A stretch of DNA of 10,787 bases from positions 3,433 to 14,219 of the forward strand of contig JAOZLU010000088.1 of assembly GCA_029934695.1 (NCBI GenBank). The letters run 5' to 3'. This document shows, in pieces, positions 1 to 6,391 of this stretch; within the stretch, counting starts at the first letter, position 1, and the number at the start of each line of letters is the position of its first letter. This stretch comes from Desulfobacterales bacterium (GTDB lineage Bacteria > Desulfobacterota > Desulfobacteria > Desulfobacterales > 4be13). The position numbers and the translations under genes are program-made. The notes below the pieces were generated by a model that saw only the letters and a list, made by a program, of their open reading frames with translations, was not told where the DNA came from and ran no database searches.

Positions 1-827
1 CCGGCTACCCGTACCTTGTGAGCAAGCTGTGCAAATTCATTGATGAGCAGATCGTTCGGCCGAGGGAGAATAAGGACTGGTCCGTCGGTGACGTTGACGG
101 GGCATTCAGGATGATTGCCGATGAAAGCTACACCACCACACTGTTTGACAGTCTGAGCAAAAACCTGGAAAACAACAGGGAACTCCATGATGCTGTCCTG
201 AACATGGTGATCAACGGCAAAAGCATGACCTTCAACATTTCAGACCCGGTCATCAGCCTGGGGCATCTCTGCGGGATTCTTTCAAAAGGCGATGACGGGC
301 GGTGCCGGATTCACAACCGGATTTACGAGCAGCGGATTTATGCCTGCATGATGTCCAAACTGGCGAGAACCCGGTACGGAGAGATCAGCGGCATGCCCGG
401 GCCTGAATTTTTTCATGATGATATCCTGGATGTGAGACTGATCCTGCTGAGATTCCAGGCTTTCATGAAGGAACACGCCTCCCGGAAGGATGAGAAGTTC
501 CTGGAACGCGAGGGCCGTCTCCTGTTTCTCTCCTTTCTCAGGCCGATCATCAACGGCAGGGGTTTTGAGTTCAAGGAGCCGAATGTGGCGGACGAGCGCC
601 GGATGGACCTTGTCATCACATATAAAAACAGACGTTATGTGGTGGAACTCAAACGGTGGTACGGCCCCAAGGCGCATGAGAAAGGTCTGAAGCAGCTGAG
701 TGACTATCTTGACACATATTCCCTGAAGCAGGGGTATCTGCTGATTTACGACTTCAGCAGGAAGAAGGAATATAAGCAGGAGGACATTGCGTTTCTGGAT
801 AAGCGGATTTTTGCCGTCTGGGTGTGA
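1..827 (+). CDS. AAA-like ATPase with C-terminal PD-(D/E)XK nuclease-like domain, 5' end missing
   Basis: The reading frame is open from the window edge (first whole codon at base 3, reading GYPYLVSKLCKFIDE). The GTG at 18 is therefore unlikely to be the true start, and the gene begins upstream. G-x-P-Y-L followed by a leucine-rich helix is typical of the lid region of AAA-like ATPases that are usually followed by a PD-(D/E)XK domain. Counting from the GTG, the nuclease-like core is E165 (EREGRLLF), D197 (RRMDLVITY), E210 and K212 (YVVELKRW), and Q226 (LKQLSDYL). That is the full D-ExK pattern with a plausible flanking Glu and Gln. The Walker A/B half is outside the window. Proteins of this architecture are common in anaerobes, often in many paralogues, and their role is mostly unknown; a DNA-directed defence or mobile-element role is inferred. 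The TGA stop is at 825-827. The domain call is fairly sure, the function is not. Confidence 0.75.
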   Translation, partial: GYPYLVSKLCKFIDEQIVRPRENKDWSVGDVDGAFRMIADESYTTTLFDSLSKNLENNRELHDAVLNMVINGKSMTFNISDPVISLGHLCGILSKGDDGRCRIHNRIYEQRIYACMMSKLARTRYGEISGMPGPEFFHDDILDVRLILLRFQAFMKEHASRKDEKFLEREGRLLFLSFLRPIINGRGFEFKEPNVADERRMDLVITYKNRRYVVELKRWYGPKAHEKGLKQLSDYLDTYSLKQGYLLIYDFSRKKEYKQEDIAFLDKRIFAVWV

Positions 828-918
828 AATCCGCAAAGAGCACCGAGCCGAGGCGTATCTGCACAACTGATAACCGATAACTTAGGCGATTTTTAAAAAA
901 GGATATACTCACAATTTT

Positions 919-961
919 CGCTTTTTTCGTGTATTTCGTGTGTTTCGTGGTTAAAAAAGCG
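919..961. repeat. Dispersed intergenic repeat inside a 9-bp inverted repeat
   Basis: CGCTTTTTT at 919-927 pairs perfectly with AAAAAAGCG at 953-961. Between them lie three copies of a TTTCGTG-like unit. The 20 bases at 932-951, read on the minus strand, match 5051-5070 at 19 of 20 positions (ACCACGAAAyACACGAAATA). From general knowledge, this CCACGAAA-ACACGAAA sequence recurs in intergenic DNA of many environmental bacterial genomes. The A/T-rich hairpin lies between the stop at 827 and the next gene and could weakly help termination. The rest of the 828-997 spacer shows no gene. Confidence 0.7.
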
Positions 962-985
962 GACGGGGGCTGCAAACCCAGTCCG
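960..985 (+). other. Hairpin just upstream of the acyltransferase-hydrolase start
   Basis: CGGAC at 960-964 pairs with GTCCG at 981-985. After one G/A mismatch, GGG at 966-968 pairs with CCC at 977-979, leaving a short loop. The structure ends 12 bases before the TTG proposed as the start at 998. It could affect translation initiation of that gene, or simply be a leftover of the neighbouring repeat. There is no run of T after it, so it is not a typical intrinsic terminator. Confidence 0.35.
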
Positions 986-997
986 GCAAATATATAG

Positions 998-3196
998 TTG
1001 GAGATTCTTTTTTGGAAATCACCTTATAACTGGGAACTGAACAATATGAACCGTTTTACATATCTCACATCAGGTCTTGCGGTAAAGGCGATTTCCCGGC
1101 TTTCAAAAGCCAGGGTATTCATTCATGGCGAAAAAAATGTTCCCAAGGGGTCCATCATTTTTGCGATCAATCATTTCACCCGGATTGAAACCGGCCTTAT
1201 GCCGCTGTATATCTACCGTCTGACGGGTGTTCCTGTATGGTCTCTTGCGGATTACGAACTTTTCAAAGGCTCACTGGGCGTTTATCTTGATAAGGTCGGT
1301 GCGGTTTCCACCAAAAATCCTGACAGGGACATGATCATTGTAAAAAGTCTGCTCACCGGAGAAGCCAACTGGATTATTTTCCCTGAGGGCCGCATGGTCA
1401 AAAGTAAAAAAATCTTTAAAGAGGGACGTTTCATGGTCGGTTCTCCCCGGGGCGGACATCCGCCGCATTCAGGTGCTGCATCCCTTGCACTCAGGACGGA
1501 GTTTTACCGGCAGCGTCTGCTCAGTCTGCATGAGAAATGCCCGGATGAGGCCCAACGTCTGCTGTCGCTGTTCAAGCTGGATTCAGTTGAATCTGTGTCC
1601 CGGAAAGGCACTTATATTGTCCCGGTAAATTTAACCTATTATCCCATAAGGGCGCGGGAAAATATTATCAACACGCTGGCTGAAAATCTTGTTGAAGAGA
1701 TGCCGGAGCGGATCACGGAAGAGATCATGCTCGAAGGCTCCATGCTGCTCTCCGGGGTGGACATAGACATACGCTTTGGCAGTCCCATCAAACTGGATAA
1801 ATTCACAGATCATCCTGCCATTGAACAGGATATCTCAGCAACGTGTGAAATAAATTTTGACGACCCCCTCCCGTCAATACAAACCATGCGGAAAGTCGCT
1901 CTGGATATCATGCAGACGTATATGTCTGATATTTACAGCATGACCACCGTGAATCATGATCATCTGTTCGCGTCGGTTCTCAAGCTGATGCCCTTCAAAA
2001 AGATCAGCAAGAGTGATCTGAGACGAAGAGTGTTCCTTGCCGCAACCCACAATCTTGACAGGAAGAGAGTGTATCACCATACAAGTCTTGATGCGGATCA
2101 GGTTCACCTGCTTACGGATGATCGTTACAACAAGTTCAAAGAGTTTATTACGATAGCTCTGGAAAAGGGAATCGTGGCGGAAGAGGACGGGACGCTGTTG
2201 AAGGATGCGTCCAAATTCTCTGCAGGTTCCGATTTTCACCGGGTTCGTCTTGACAACCCAATTTCCGTCATGGCAAACGAACTCGAGCCTCTGACATTGC
2301 TTCAGCGAAAGATACGCCGCCTTGCATGGCTGCCCGAATCACGGGTGAGACGCATGACTGTGAACTGTCTGCTGGCAAAAGCGGCGTTTGATTTTGAAGA
2401 GGATTACAAAACTTTTTATATTGAAGGGGAGTCAAAGGAGAAAGACGTGGGCCAGCCCCTGCTCCTCCGGGGAGCATCCGAGGAAACCGGGGTGGTTCTT
2501 GTTCACGGATATATGGCGGCTCCTCCTGAGGTGAGAAAACTGGCGGATTATCTTGCTCACCGGGGGCTTTGGGTGTATTGCCCCCGTCTGAAGGGACATG
2601 GCACTTCTCCTGACGATCTTGCCACAAGAACCTATAAAGACTGGGTGGAATCCGTGGACCTCGGTTATGGGATCATCAGCAATATCTGCAAGCATGTCGT
2701 TGTGGGAGGATTCTCCACAGGTGCGGCCCTGGCTCTTGATCTTGCCGCAAGGGTCCGTGAGGTGAAAGGGGTTTTTGCAGTCTGTCCGCCAATGCGGCTT
2801 CAGGACTTTGCGGCAAGATTTGCGCCGGCGGTTGATACATGGAATCGTCTTATGGGGGCGGTTCATCTTGACGGCGCCAGAAAAGTGTTTGTTGAAAACA
2901 TACCTGAAAATCCTCATATCAACTATTCCCGAAATCCGATTTCAGGTGTGAAAGAAATTGAGGCGCTCATGGACACGCTTGAACCCAAACTGCCCACAGT
3001 GAAAGTGCCGGCGATTGTGGCACAGTCTTTTAAAGATCCGGTCGTCAACTATAAAGGGTCAGCGCGGATATTCGAGCTTCTGGGTTCGGAGAATAAGCAA
3101 TACCATCTTTTCAACTTTGACCGTCATGGCATACTTTCAGGAGAGGGAACGTACAGGGTTCACGAGGCAATCTGGAATTTTATCAAATATTTGTAG
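998..3196 (+). CDS. Bifunctional protein: PlsC-type acyltransferase fused to alpha/beta-hydrolase (esterase/lipase)
   Basis: Residues about 40-270 form a PlsC/LPLAT-type acyltransferase domain. N58-H59-FTRI-E64 occupies the place of the catalytic HX4D box, with Glu for the usual Asp. FPEGR at 128-132 is the acyl-acceptor binding motif, and a V-P-V strand occurs at 208-210. Residues about 280-470 are a linker of unknown role. Residues about 495-732 form an alpha/beta-hydrolase: LVHGY at 501-505 (oxyanion region), nucleophile elbow GFSTG with S573, probable acid D680 (SFKDPVV) and H710 (DRHGIL). This resembles carboxylesterase/monoacylglycerol lipase enzymes. The joint job is probably transfer and release of acyl chains on membrane phospholipid or storage lipid (inferred). 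No signal peptide is seen. The start is uncertain: TTG at 998 has no clear ribosome site, while ATG at 1046 (residue 17) is preceded by GGGA about ten bases upstream and keeps the whole domain. The gene stands alone between repeat-rich spacers. Confidence 0.85.
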   Translation: MEILFWKSPYNWELNNMNRFTYLTSGLAVKAISRLSKARVFIHGEKNVPKGSIIFAINHFTRIETGLMPLYIYRLTGVPVWSLADYELFKGSLGVYLDKVGAVSTKNPDRDMIIVKSLLTGEANWIIFPEGRMVKSKKIFKEGRFMVGSPRGGHPPHSGAASLALRTEFYRQRLLSLHEKCPDEAQRLLSLFKLDSVESVSRKGTYIVPVNLTYYPIRARENIINTLAENLVEEMPERITEEIMLEGSMLLSGVDIDIRFGSPIKLDKFTDHPAIEQDISATCEINFDDPLPSIQTMRKVALDIMQTYMSDIYSMTTVNHDHLFASVLKLMPFKKISKSDLRRRVFLAATHNLDRKRVYHHTSLDADQVHLLTDDRYNKFKEFITIALEKGIVAEEDGTLLKDASKFSAGSDFHRVRLDNPISVMANELEPLTLLQRKIRRLAWLPESRVRRMTVNCLLAKAAFDFEEDYKTFYIEGESKEKDVGQPLLLRGASEETGVVLVHGYMAAPPEVRKLADYLAHRGLWVYCPRLKGHGTSPDDLATRTYKDWVESVDLGYGIISNICKHVVVGGFSTGAALALDLAARVREVKGVFAVCPPMRLQDFAARFAPAVDTWNRLMGAVHLDGARKVFVENIPENPHINYSRNPISGVKEIEALMDTLEPKLPTVKVPAIVAQSFKDPVVNYKGSARIFELLGSENKQYHLFNFDRHGILSGEGTYRVHEAIWNFIKYL

Positions 3197-3246
3197 CACT
3201 CACGAACTTTTAAAAGGAGTGCGGAAATGGAGCCGCCAGGCGGAAT

Positions 3247-3284
3247 TTTCGCAATTTTGCCTGACTTTCGCAATTTTGCGTGAC
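3247..3284. repeat. Two tandem copies of a 19-bp unit
   Basis: 3247-3265 (TTTCGCAATTTTGCCTGAC) and 3266-3284 (TTTCGCAATTTTGCGTGAC) differ at one base. Each unit contains GCAATTTTGC, which is nearly self-complementary, so each copy could form a small stem. They lie 50 bases after the acyltransferase-hydrolase stop, next to the palindrome CCGCCAGGCGG. They look like a REP-like or low-copy intergenic repeat. No coding role is seen. Confidence 0.7.
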
Positions 3285-3417
3285 TTCTTTTCCGGTGCAG
3301 CATTATAAACAGGCTGGAATTCTTTTTCACTGAAATCTTTCAGTCTGATCAGCAGTCTGTTCTTTGAAATCTCACCACCTGATTGAAGGCTTTGCCGGAT
3401 TCACGGGCATATTGCGA

Positions 3418-3497
3418 ATCTACACGGATTGGCGATTAGCAGGGATTTTTTCGCCGTCCATGAGCAATATCCCTGCTTGTCACTAATCCGTGCAGAT
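3418..3497. repeat. Long imperfect inverted repeat (33-nt arms)
   Basis: The left arm at 3418-3450 and the right arm at 3465-3497 (read in reverse complement) match at about 26 of 33 positions. Shared blocks are ATCT, CACGGATT and AGCAGGGAT. The spacer is about 14 nt. As RNA it would fold into one long stem with small internal loops. The CACGGATTxxCxxATTAGCAGGGAT type of sequence resembles small dispersed intergenic elements of environmental bacteria (general knowledge). It could be a MITE-like remnant or a repeat that protects or terminates converging transcripts, because the flanking genes point toward each other. It lies inside the 425-bp gene-free stretch 3197-3621. Confidence 0.7.
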
Positions 3498-3515
3498 GGG
3501 GATGAATGTCTGTTT

Positions 3516-3542
3516 ATCCGGCGCATTCCGTACCGGATGCGC
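3516..3542. other. Overlapping alternative hairpins
   Basis: Two mutually exclusive stems are possible. ATCCGG at 3516-3521 pairs with CCGGAT at 3533-3538. Alternatively GCGCAT at 3521-3526 plus CCG at 3528-3530 pairs with CGGATGCGC at 3534-3542, with one bulged T and a three-base loop. No poly-T tail follows on either strand. It may be part of the convergent terminator/repeat cluster; the role is unknown. Confidence 0.35.
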
Positions 3543-3584
3543 TGAACATGACGGGATTATTTATTCTGAACAGATTCCGTGACA

Positions 3585-3613
3585 TTACATGGGAGGAGGT
3601 GATTGCCATGTAA
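3585..3613 (+). other. Stem-loop with a perfect Shine-Dalgarno sequence in the loop, ending in ATG-TAA
   Basis: TTACATGG at 3585-3592 and CCATGTAA at 3606-3613 are exact reverse complements, giving an 8-bp stem. The 13-base loop (3593-3605) contains most of AGGAGGTGAT, the full complement of the 16S rRNA tail. On the plus strand the spacing from this Shine-Dalgarno sequence to ATG (3608-3610) is ideal, but the next codon is TAA (3611-3613), so it would make a start-stop reading frame. The loop also shows GGA repeated (ACATGGGAGGAGGT), the motif that CsrA/RsmA proteins bind. On the minus strand it follows the regulator stop (3622) directly, without a T-run. Its function is not known. Confidence 0.5.
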
Positions 3614-3621
3614 AGAATAAT

Positions 3622-5022
3622 TCACGATTCAAAGTCTGTTCCAATTTCCTTATTCACTTGAATGCTGTATTTCCTGAGCCGCTTGTATAAGCTCACCCTG
3701 CTGATTCCGAGAATTCGTGAAGCTTCGGATTTGTTCCCGCGGGCAGATTTCAGAGCCTCCAGCAGAACACGACGCTGCTCATCAGCATCATCTTTCCGAA
3801 GTACTGTTTTCCGGACTGTTGTTAACCGGTGTGTTTTGCCTGATAACTGCCGCGGAAGATGTTCCGGCAGAATTTCCTCCCCATGGCAGAGTACAAACGC
3901 ATATTCAATGGCATTGATGAGTTCACGCACATTCCCGGGCCATTCATAATTGTTCAGCAATTCAAATGCCTCATTGCTCATCCCGAAAACAGATTTTTCA
4001 GTCTTCAGACGTACTCGGCTGATAAAGGAACTGATAAGCAGCGGAATGTCCTCACGCCGCTCTCGCAGGGGCGGAAGATAAATGGGAATAACCCCGATCC
4101 GATAATACAGATCCTCACGAAATTGCCCATCTTCCATGAGTTTCCCGAGGTCTTTGTTTGTCGCCGAAATGATGCGGGCATCTATGGAGACAGATACGTG
4201 ATCTCCCACTCTTTCGATTTCATTCTCCTGCAAAACCCGCAGAAGTTTTACTTGGACAGAAAGAGGAATATCGCCAATTTCATCCAGAAAAATATCTCCG
4301 TGGTTCGCGGCCTCAAAACGTCCGATCCGTGTATGACCCGCACCGGTAAACGCACCTTTCACATGGCCGAACAGCTCGCTTTCCAGAAGAGATTCATTGA
4401 GTGCCGCACAATTCACTTTTATAAAAGGCCCCCTGCAACGCGGCCCGAGTTTATGAACAGCTTCGGCCACGAGTTCTTTGCCGGTTCCGCTTTCCCCATA
4501 AATGATTACCGGCGCATCAGATCGGGCAGCACTGGACACGAGATCAAAGACCTGATGTATGATCGGAGAACTTCCGATAATTCCGTGGAAGCTGTTTTTG
4601 CTGTCCAGTTCCCGGCGTAAGTTTGAAATCACTTTTTCCTTGTTCACCACCTCACTCAGATCGGTCAGGGTCTCCACACCGCCGATGATGTCACCGTTCC
4701 TGTCTTTCAGGACAGAAGCGTTTTTTATGACATGAAGCAGAGTACCGTCTTTCTTGTGTAACGTGCATTTCGCCCGTCTTATATTTTTCTCCCTGAACAG
4801 GGCGCAATGCTTGTCCAGCCCTTCGCTCTTTTCCTCGCGGCAGATATTGCAACCCAGTATCTCACAGGAATGCCCGACAAGTTCTTTTTTGCTGTAGTCC
4901 ATGAGCTGTTCCATGGTGCTGTTCATCATGACAATCACGCCTTGCGTATCCACAACCATCAGGCCGTCCGGCATCGTTTCAATGATTGTCTTCCAGTATT
5001 GGACGAGTTCTTCTTCAAACAT
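3622..5022 (-). CDS. Sigma54-dependent transcriptional activator with cysteine-rich PAS sensor domain
   Basis: Domains in order: PAS sensor (about 8-125, opening WKTIIETMPDGLMVVD), linker helix (125-145), AAA+ sigma54-interaction domain (about 148-375), Fis-type helix-turn-helix (about 417-452). In the AAA+ domain, Walker A is GESGTGKE (176-183), the sigma54-contacting loop is an intact GAFTGA (223-228), and Walker B is GDIFLDEIGD (242-251). FREDLYYRI (301-309) carries the arginine-finger region, and WPGNVREL (361-368) closes the domain. There is no receiver domain, so it is not a classic two-component regulator; the PAS domain should sense the signal itself. That PAS domain has five cysteines at 53, 58, 61, 73 and 86 (C-x4-C-x2-C-x11-C-x12-C), which suggests metal, Fe-S or redox sensing (inferred). 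The start is ATG at 5022, preceded by AGAGGA (5031-5036) at an 8-base spacing. The target operon is unknown; no clear -24/-12 site is seen nearby. At 466 residues it is a normal length for the family. Confidence 0.93.
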   Translation of the reverse strand: MFEEELVQYWKTIIETMPDGLMVVDTQGVIVMMNSTMEQLMDYSKKELVGHSCEILGCNICREEKSEGLDKHCALFREKNIRRAKCTLHKKDGTLLHVIKNASVLKDRNGDIIGGVETLTDLSEVVNKEKVISNLRRELDSKNSFHGIIGSSPIIHQVFDLVSSAARSDAPVIIYGESGTGKELVAEAVHKLGPRCRGPFIKVNCAALNESLLESELFGHVKGAFTGAGHTRIGRFEAANHGDIFLDEIGDIPLSVQVKLLRVLQENEIERVGDHVSVSIDARIISATNKDLGKLMEDGQFREDLYYRIGVIPIYLPPLRERREDIPLLISSFISRVRLKTEKSVFGMSNEAFELLNNYEWPGNVRELINAIEYAFVLCHGEEILPEHLPRQLSGKTHRLTTVRKTVLRKDDADEQRRVLLEALKSARGNKSEASRILGISRVSLYKRLRKYSIQVNKEIGTDFES

Positions 5023-5050
5023 ACCTGTCTTCCTCTAATTCTGTTTTTTT

Positions 5051-5070
5051 ACCACGAAATACACGAAATA
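5051..5070. repeat. Second copy of the CCACGAAA dispersed repeat, inverted relative to the copy at 932-951
   Basis: ACCACGAAATACACGAAATA matches the reverse complement of 932-951 at 19 of 20 positions. It is preceded by a run of T (5044-5050), as the other copy is bordered by a T/A run. It sits just upstream of the sigma54 activator, roughly where that gene's promoter would be. Confidence 0.7.
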
Positions 5071-5074
5071 AGAC

Positions 5075-5095
5075 TTCGGCGTGAGCTCAGTCGAA
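5075..5095. repeat. Palindromic repeat centred on TGAGCTCA
   Basis: TTCG at 5075-5078 pairs with CGAA at 5092-5095 around a perfect TGAGCTCA palindrome (5082-5089). The sequence TTCGACTGAGCTCACGCCGAAG, as read on the minus strand, is of a type often seen between genes in environmental bacteria (general knowledge). It directly adjoins the CCACGAAA repeat, so the two form a composite repeat at the boundary between the regulator and the decayed defence region. Confidence 0.5.
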
Positions 5096-5164
5096 CGATT
5101 GGCAAATTCAAGCATTAATCCCCGGGATAATTTTATTTTCTGGCAACCGTCCTCCTGTCCGGGT

Positions 5165-5233
5165 TCAGCTTCGTGCCGCCAAGTATTCGGGGCGGAGGGT
5201 TCCATCTTCTCCGAAGAGCTTCTCCTCTGTAAA
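5165..5233 (-). pseudogene. Possible C-terminal remnant of a protein (FGEDGTLRPEYLAARS, then stop)
   Basis: On the minus strand the 22 codons from 5233 down to the TGA at 5165-5167 read as FTEEKLFGEDGTLRPEYL plus AARS. This looks like the acidic, helical end of a real protein rather than noise. The frame is closed by TAA immediately upstream. In the neighbouring frame, the stretch before it reads SNADDIIEYILIY, so one frameshift would join them. It may be the tail of the DNA methylase whose start survives at 5476-5664, or of another lost gene. The call rests on appearance only. Confidence 0.25.
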
Positions 5234-5475
5234 TTAAAATATATTCAATAATATCGTCTGCATTTGACAAAGAAGCAAAAATTCCATTGCAGTAATCATG
5301 ATCCGGGCACATCCATTTTTGCACTCCTTTCTGCCTCCGGGATTTTCATCTGTGCGTATGTCATCGGCGGGCCGATGTCATGGGCCGCTCCTTTGCCTCA
5401 ATAATCACGTCAGGCAATCTGCTTTTCTCTCTCCTCGAAAGGTTGACAGAACCATCAGCCAACCTGTTCACGGCA
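5234..5475 (-). other. Decayed coding sequence between methylase start and possible tail
   Basis: No frame stays open across this stretch with convincing protein character. Minus-strand fragments include IDAVNRLADGSVN and LPDVIIEAKER in one frame, GPPMTYAQMKIPEAE in the methylase's own frame after several stops, and MQKWMCPDHDYCNG in a third. The switching of plausible-looking pieces among frames suggests an old gene with indels and internal loss. None of the pieces is recognised with certainty. Confidence 0.4.
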
Positions 5476-5664
5476 TCAATCGTCTGTTTCCTCATCATAG
5501 GGCCTGCCATGTTCTGCGATAAAATCATTGAGATACGGGTTGGGACACGCTGTGTAATACGGCGGATCGGAAAGGGCTGAGATGTCCTTATCCTCTCCAA
5601 TGGGATAGCCTTCGATCTTCTTCATTTCTTCCAGATACGCTTCAAGGGGCTTAGTCATTTTCAT
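5476..5664 (-). pseudogene. N-terminal fragment of a DNA methylase (DPPYYTACPNP family)
   Basis: From ATG at 5664 the frame reads MKMTKPLEAYLEEMKKIEGY, then contains ALSDPPYYTACPNPYLNDFI and ends GRPYDEETDD followed by TGA (5476-5478). DPPY is the catalytic motif IV of N6/N4 amino-methyltransferases, and its position so near the N-terminus, followed by YTACPNP, matches a family of large DNA methylases that normally run to many hundreds of residues. Here only 62 codons remain. In the family the sequence after DD usually continues with a Y-H-R-E-P-like segment; here TGA TGC CGT GAA keeps only an R-E echo. A ribosome site GCGGAG lies about 8-14 bases before the ATG, and the gene starts 43 bp after the nuclease stop in the same operon. 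It cannot be active as it stands, since it lacks the SAM-binding motif. A stand-alone small protein is less likely. Confidence 0.65.
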
Positions 5665-5707
5665 GTGAAAATAACTCCGCTTCGTTGGTGTTGTGATTGC
5701 CTGAAAT

Positions 5708-6391
5708 TCAGTTTCTGAAATCCACCCACAAATGAATAAGATGAAACCTTTTGGGCTTTACATTTTTTCGATTCAGGTTTTGTTTTTCTTTGAACACGGG
5801 CGGATTGGCAAATTGAAACGAAAGTTTCGGATTCTGTGGCATTTGTTTTTGCTGCCACTCATTTACCTCGTTAAGAATCTGTTCCGGCTCCATGCTGATG
5901 ATATAGCCAATCATCATCCCGGAATATGCCCGTTTGCCATATTTATGAATCCGGCTGTCAAAGCGTTTTATGCCGTTATTTACATAGTTTTTATTCAGTA
6001 TCCAAGTTCTGCTGGTCGGTTCCCCCAGACGCTTGCATTCAACATGCAGAGCGATTTCATGCTCTTTGGCGTGTGAAGCAAACGGATTATGACATTTGCA
6101 GGTAAAATCCGGACGCTTTCCTATCTTCCCGCGTTTCAGTTCTTTGTTGATTACAGGCTGAATCGGCTTCTCCCAGTCAGGAGTCCGGATTTCACAGTTT
6201 CGTTTTTTCCCTTCTTCAAAGCAGACACTGTTCAGGACAGGGCAAAGCTGTTCTGAAATTTCGTCCTCATCACCAGACGGACATGTATTTTTTTCTGCCA
6301 ACTGAGCAATCGCTATTGAAAAAATATCAACATAGAGCTTTTCATGCTGTTTCCACAGATCGGAGAATGAAGGAAGAGATCGTCTCGCCAT
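5708..6391 (-). CDS. PD-(D/E)XK restriction endonuclease-like protein, partner of the adjacent methyltransferase
   Basis: This 227-residue cytosolic protein shows a PD-(D/E)XK nuclease signature: D95 in GKRPDFTC and E118-C119-K120 in LHVECKRLG, 23 residues apart. E46 (DEDEISEQL) could be the N-terminal acidic residue of the fold. R93-P94-D95-F96 followed by V-E-C-K-R is a strong pattern for DNA-cleaving members. Cysteines 50, 57, 66, 98 and 100 are numerous, but the spacing does not make an obvious zinc site. The ATG at 6391-6389 overlaps the methyltransferase stop (TAATG), implying translational coupling and equal expression, as expected for a methylase-nuclease pair. It has no helicase or separate specificity domain, so target choice would come from the methyltransferase or from the nuclease itself. 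The role in cutting unmodified foreign DNA is inferred. The C-terminal 30 residues are basic. Confidence 0.75.
   Translation of the reverse strand: MARRSLPSFSDLWKQHEKLYVDIFSIAIAQLAEKNTCPSGDEDEISEQLCPVLNSVCFEEGKKRNCEIRTPDWEKPIQPVINKELKRGKIGKRPDFTCKCHNPFASHAKEHEIALHVECKRLGEPTSRTWILNKNYVNNGIKRFDSRIHKYGKRAYSGMMIGYIISMEPEQILNEVNEWQQKQMPQNPKLSFQFANPPVFKEKQNLNRKNVKPKRFHLIHLWVDFRN

Noticed and set aside
754..975. Minus-strand reading frame containing TTKHTKYTKK
   Set aside because: This peptide is the translation of the CCACGAAA intergenic repeat and appears wherever that repeat occurs. It overlaps the stop of the first gene and has no ribosome site.
3608..3613. A gene starting at the ATG with the excellent Shine-Dalgarno sequence
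   Set aside because: The second codon is TAA and no downstream in-frame coding sequence exists, so it is listed as a structure and not as a gene.
5102..5117. TTGGCAAATTCAAGCA as a sigma54 (-24/-12) promoter
   Set aside because: The GG-to-GC spacing is one base short, and on the plus strand it would read into the ends of the opposite-strand genes.
5661..5858. 65-codon minus-strand frame overlapping the nuclease
   Set aside because: It is a shadow of the PD-(D/E)XK gene in another frame, with no recognisable motif.
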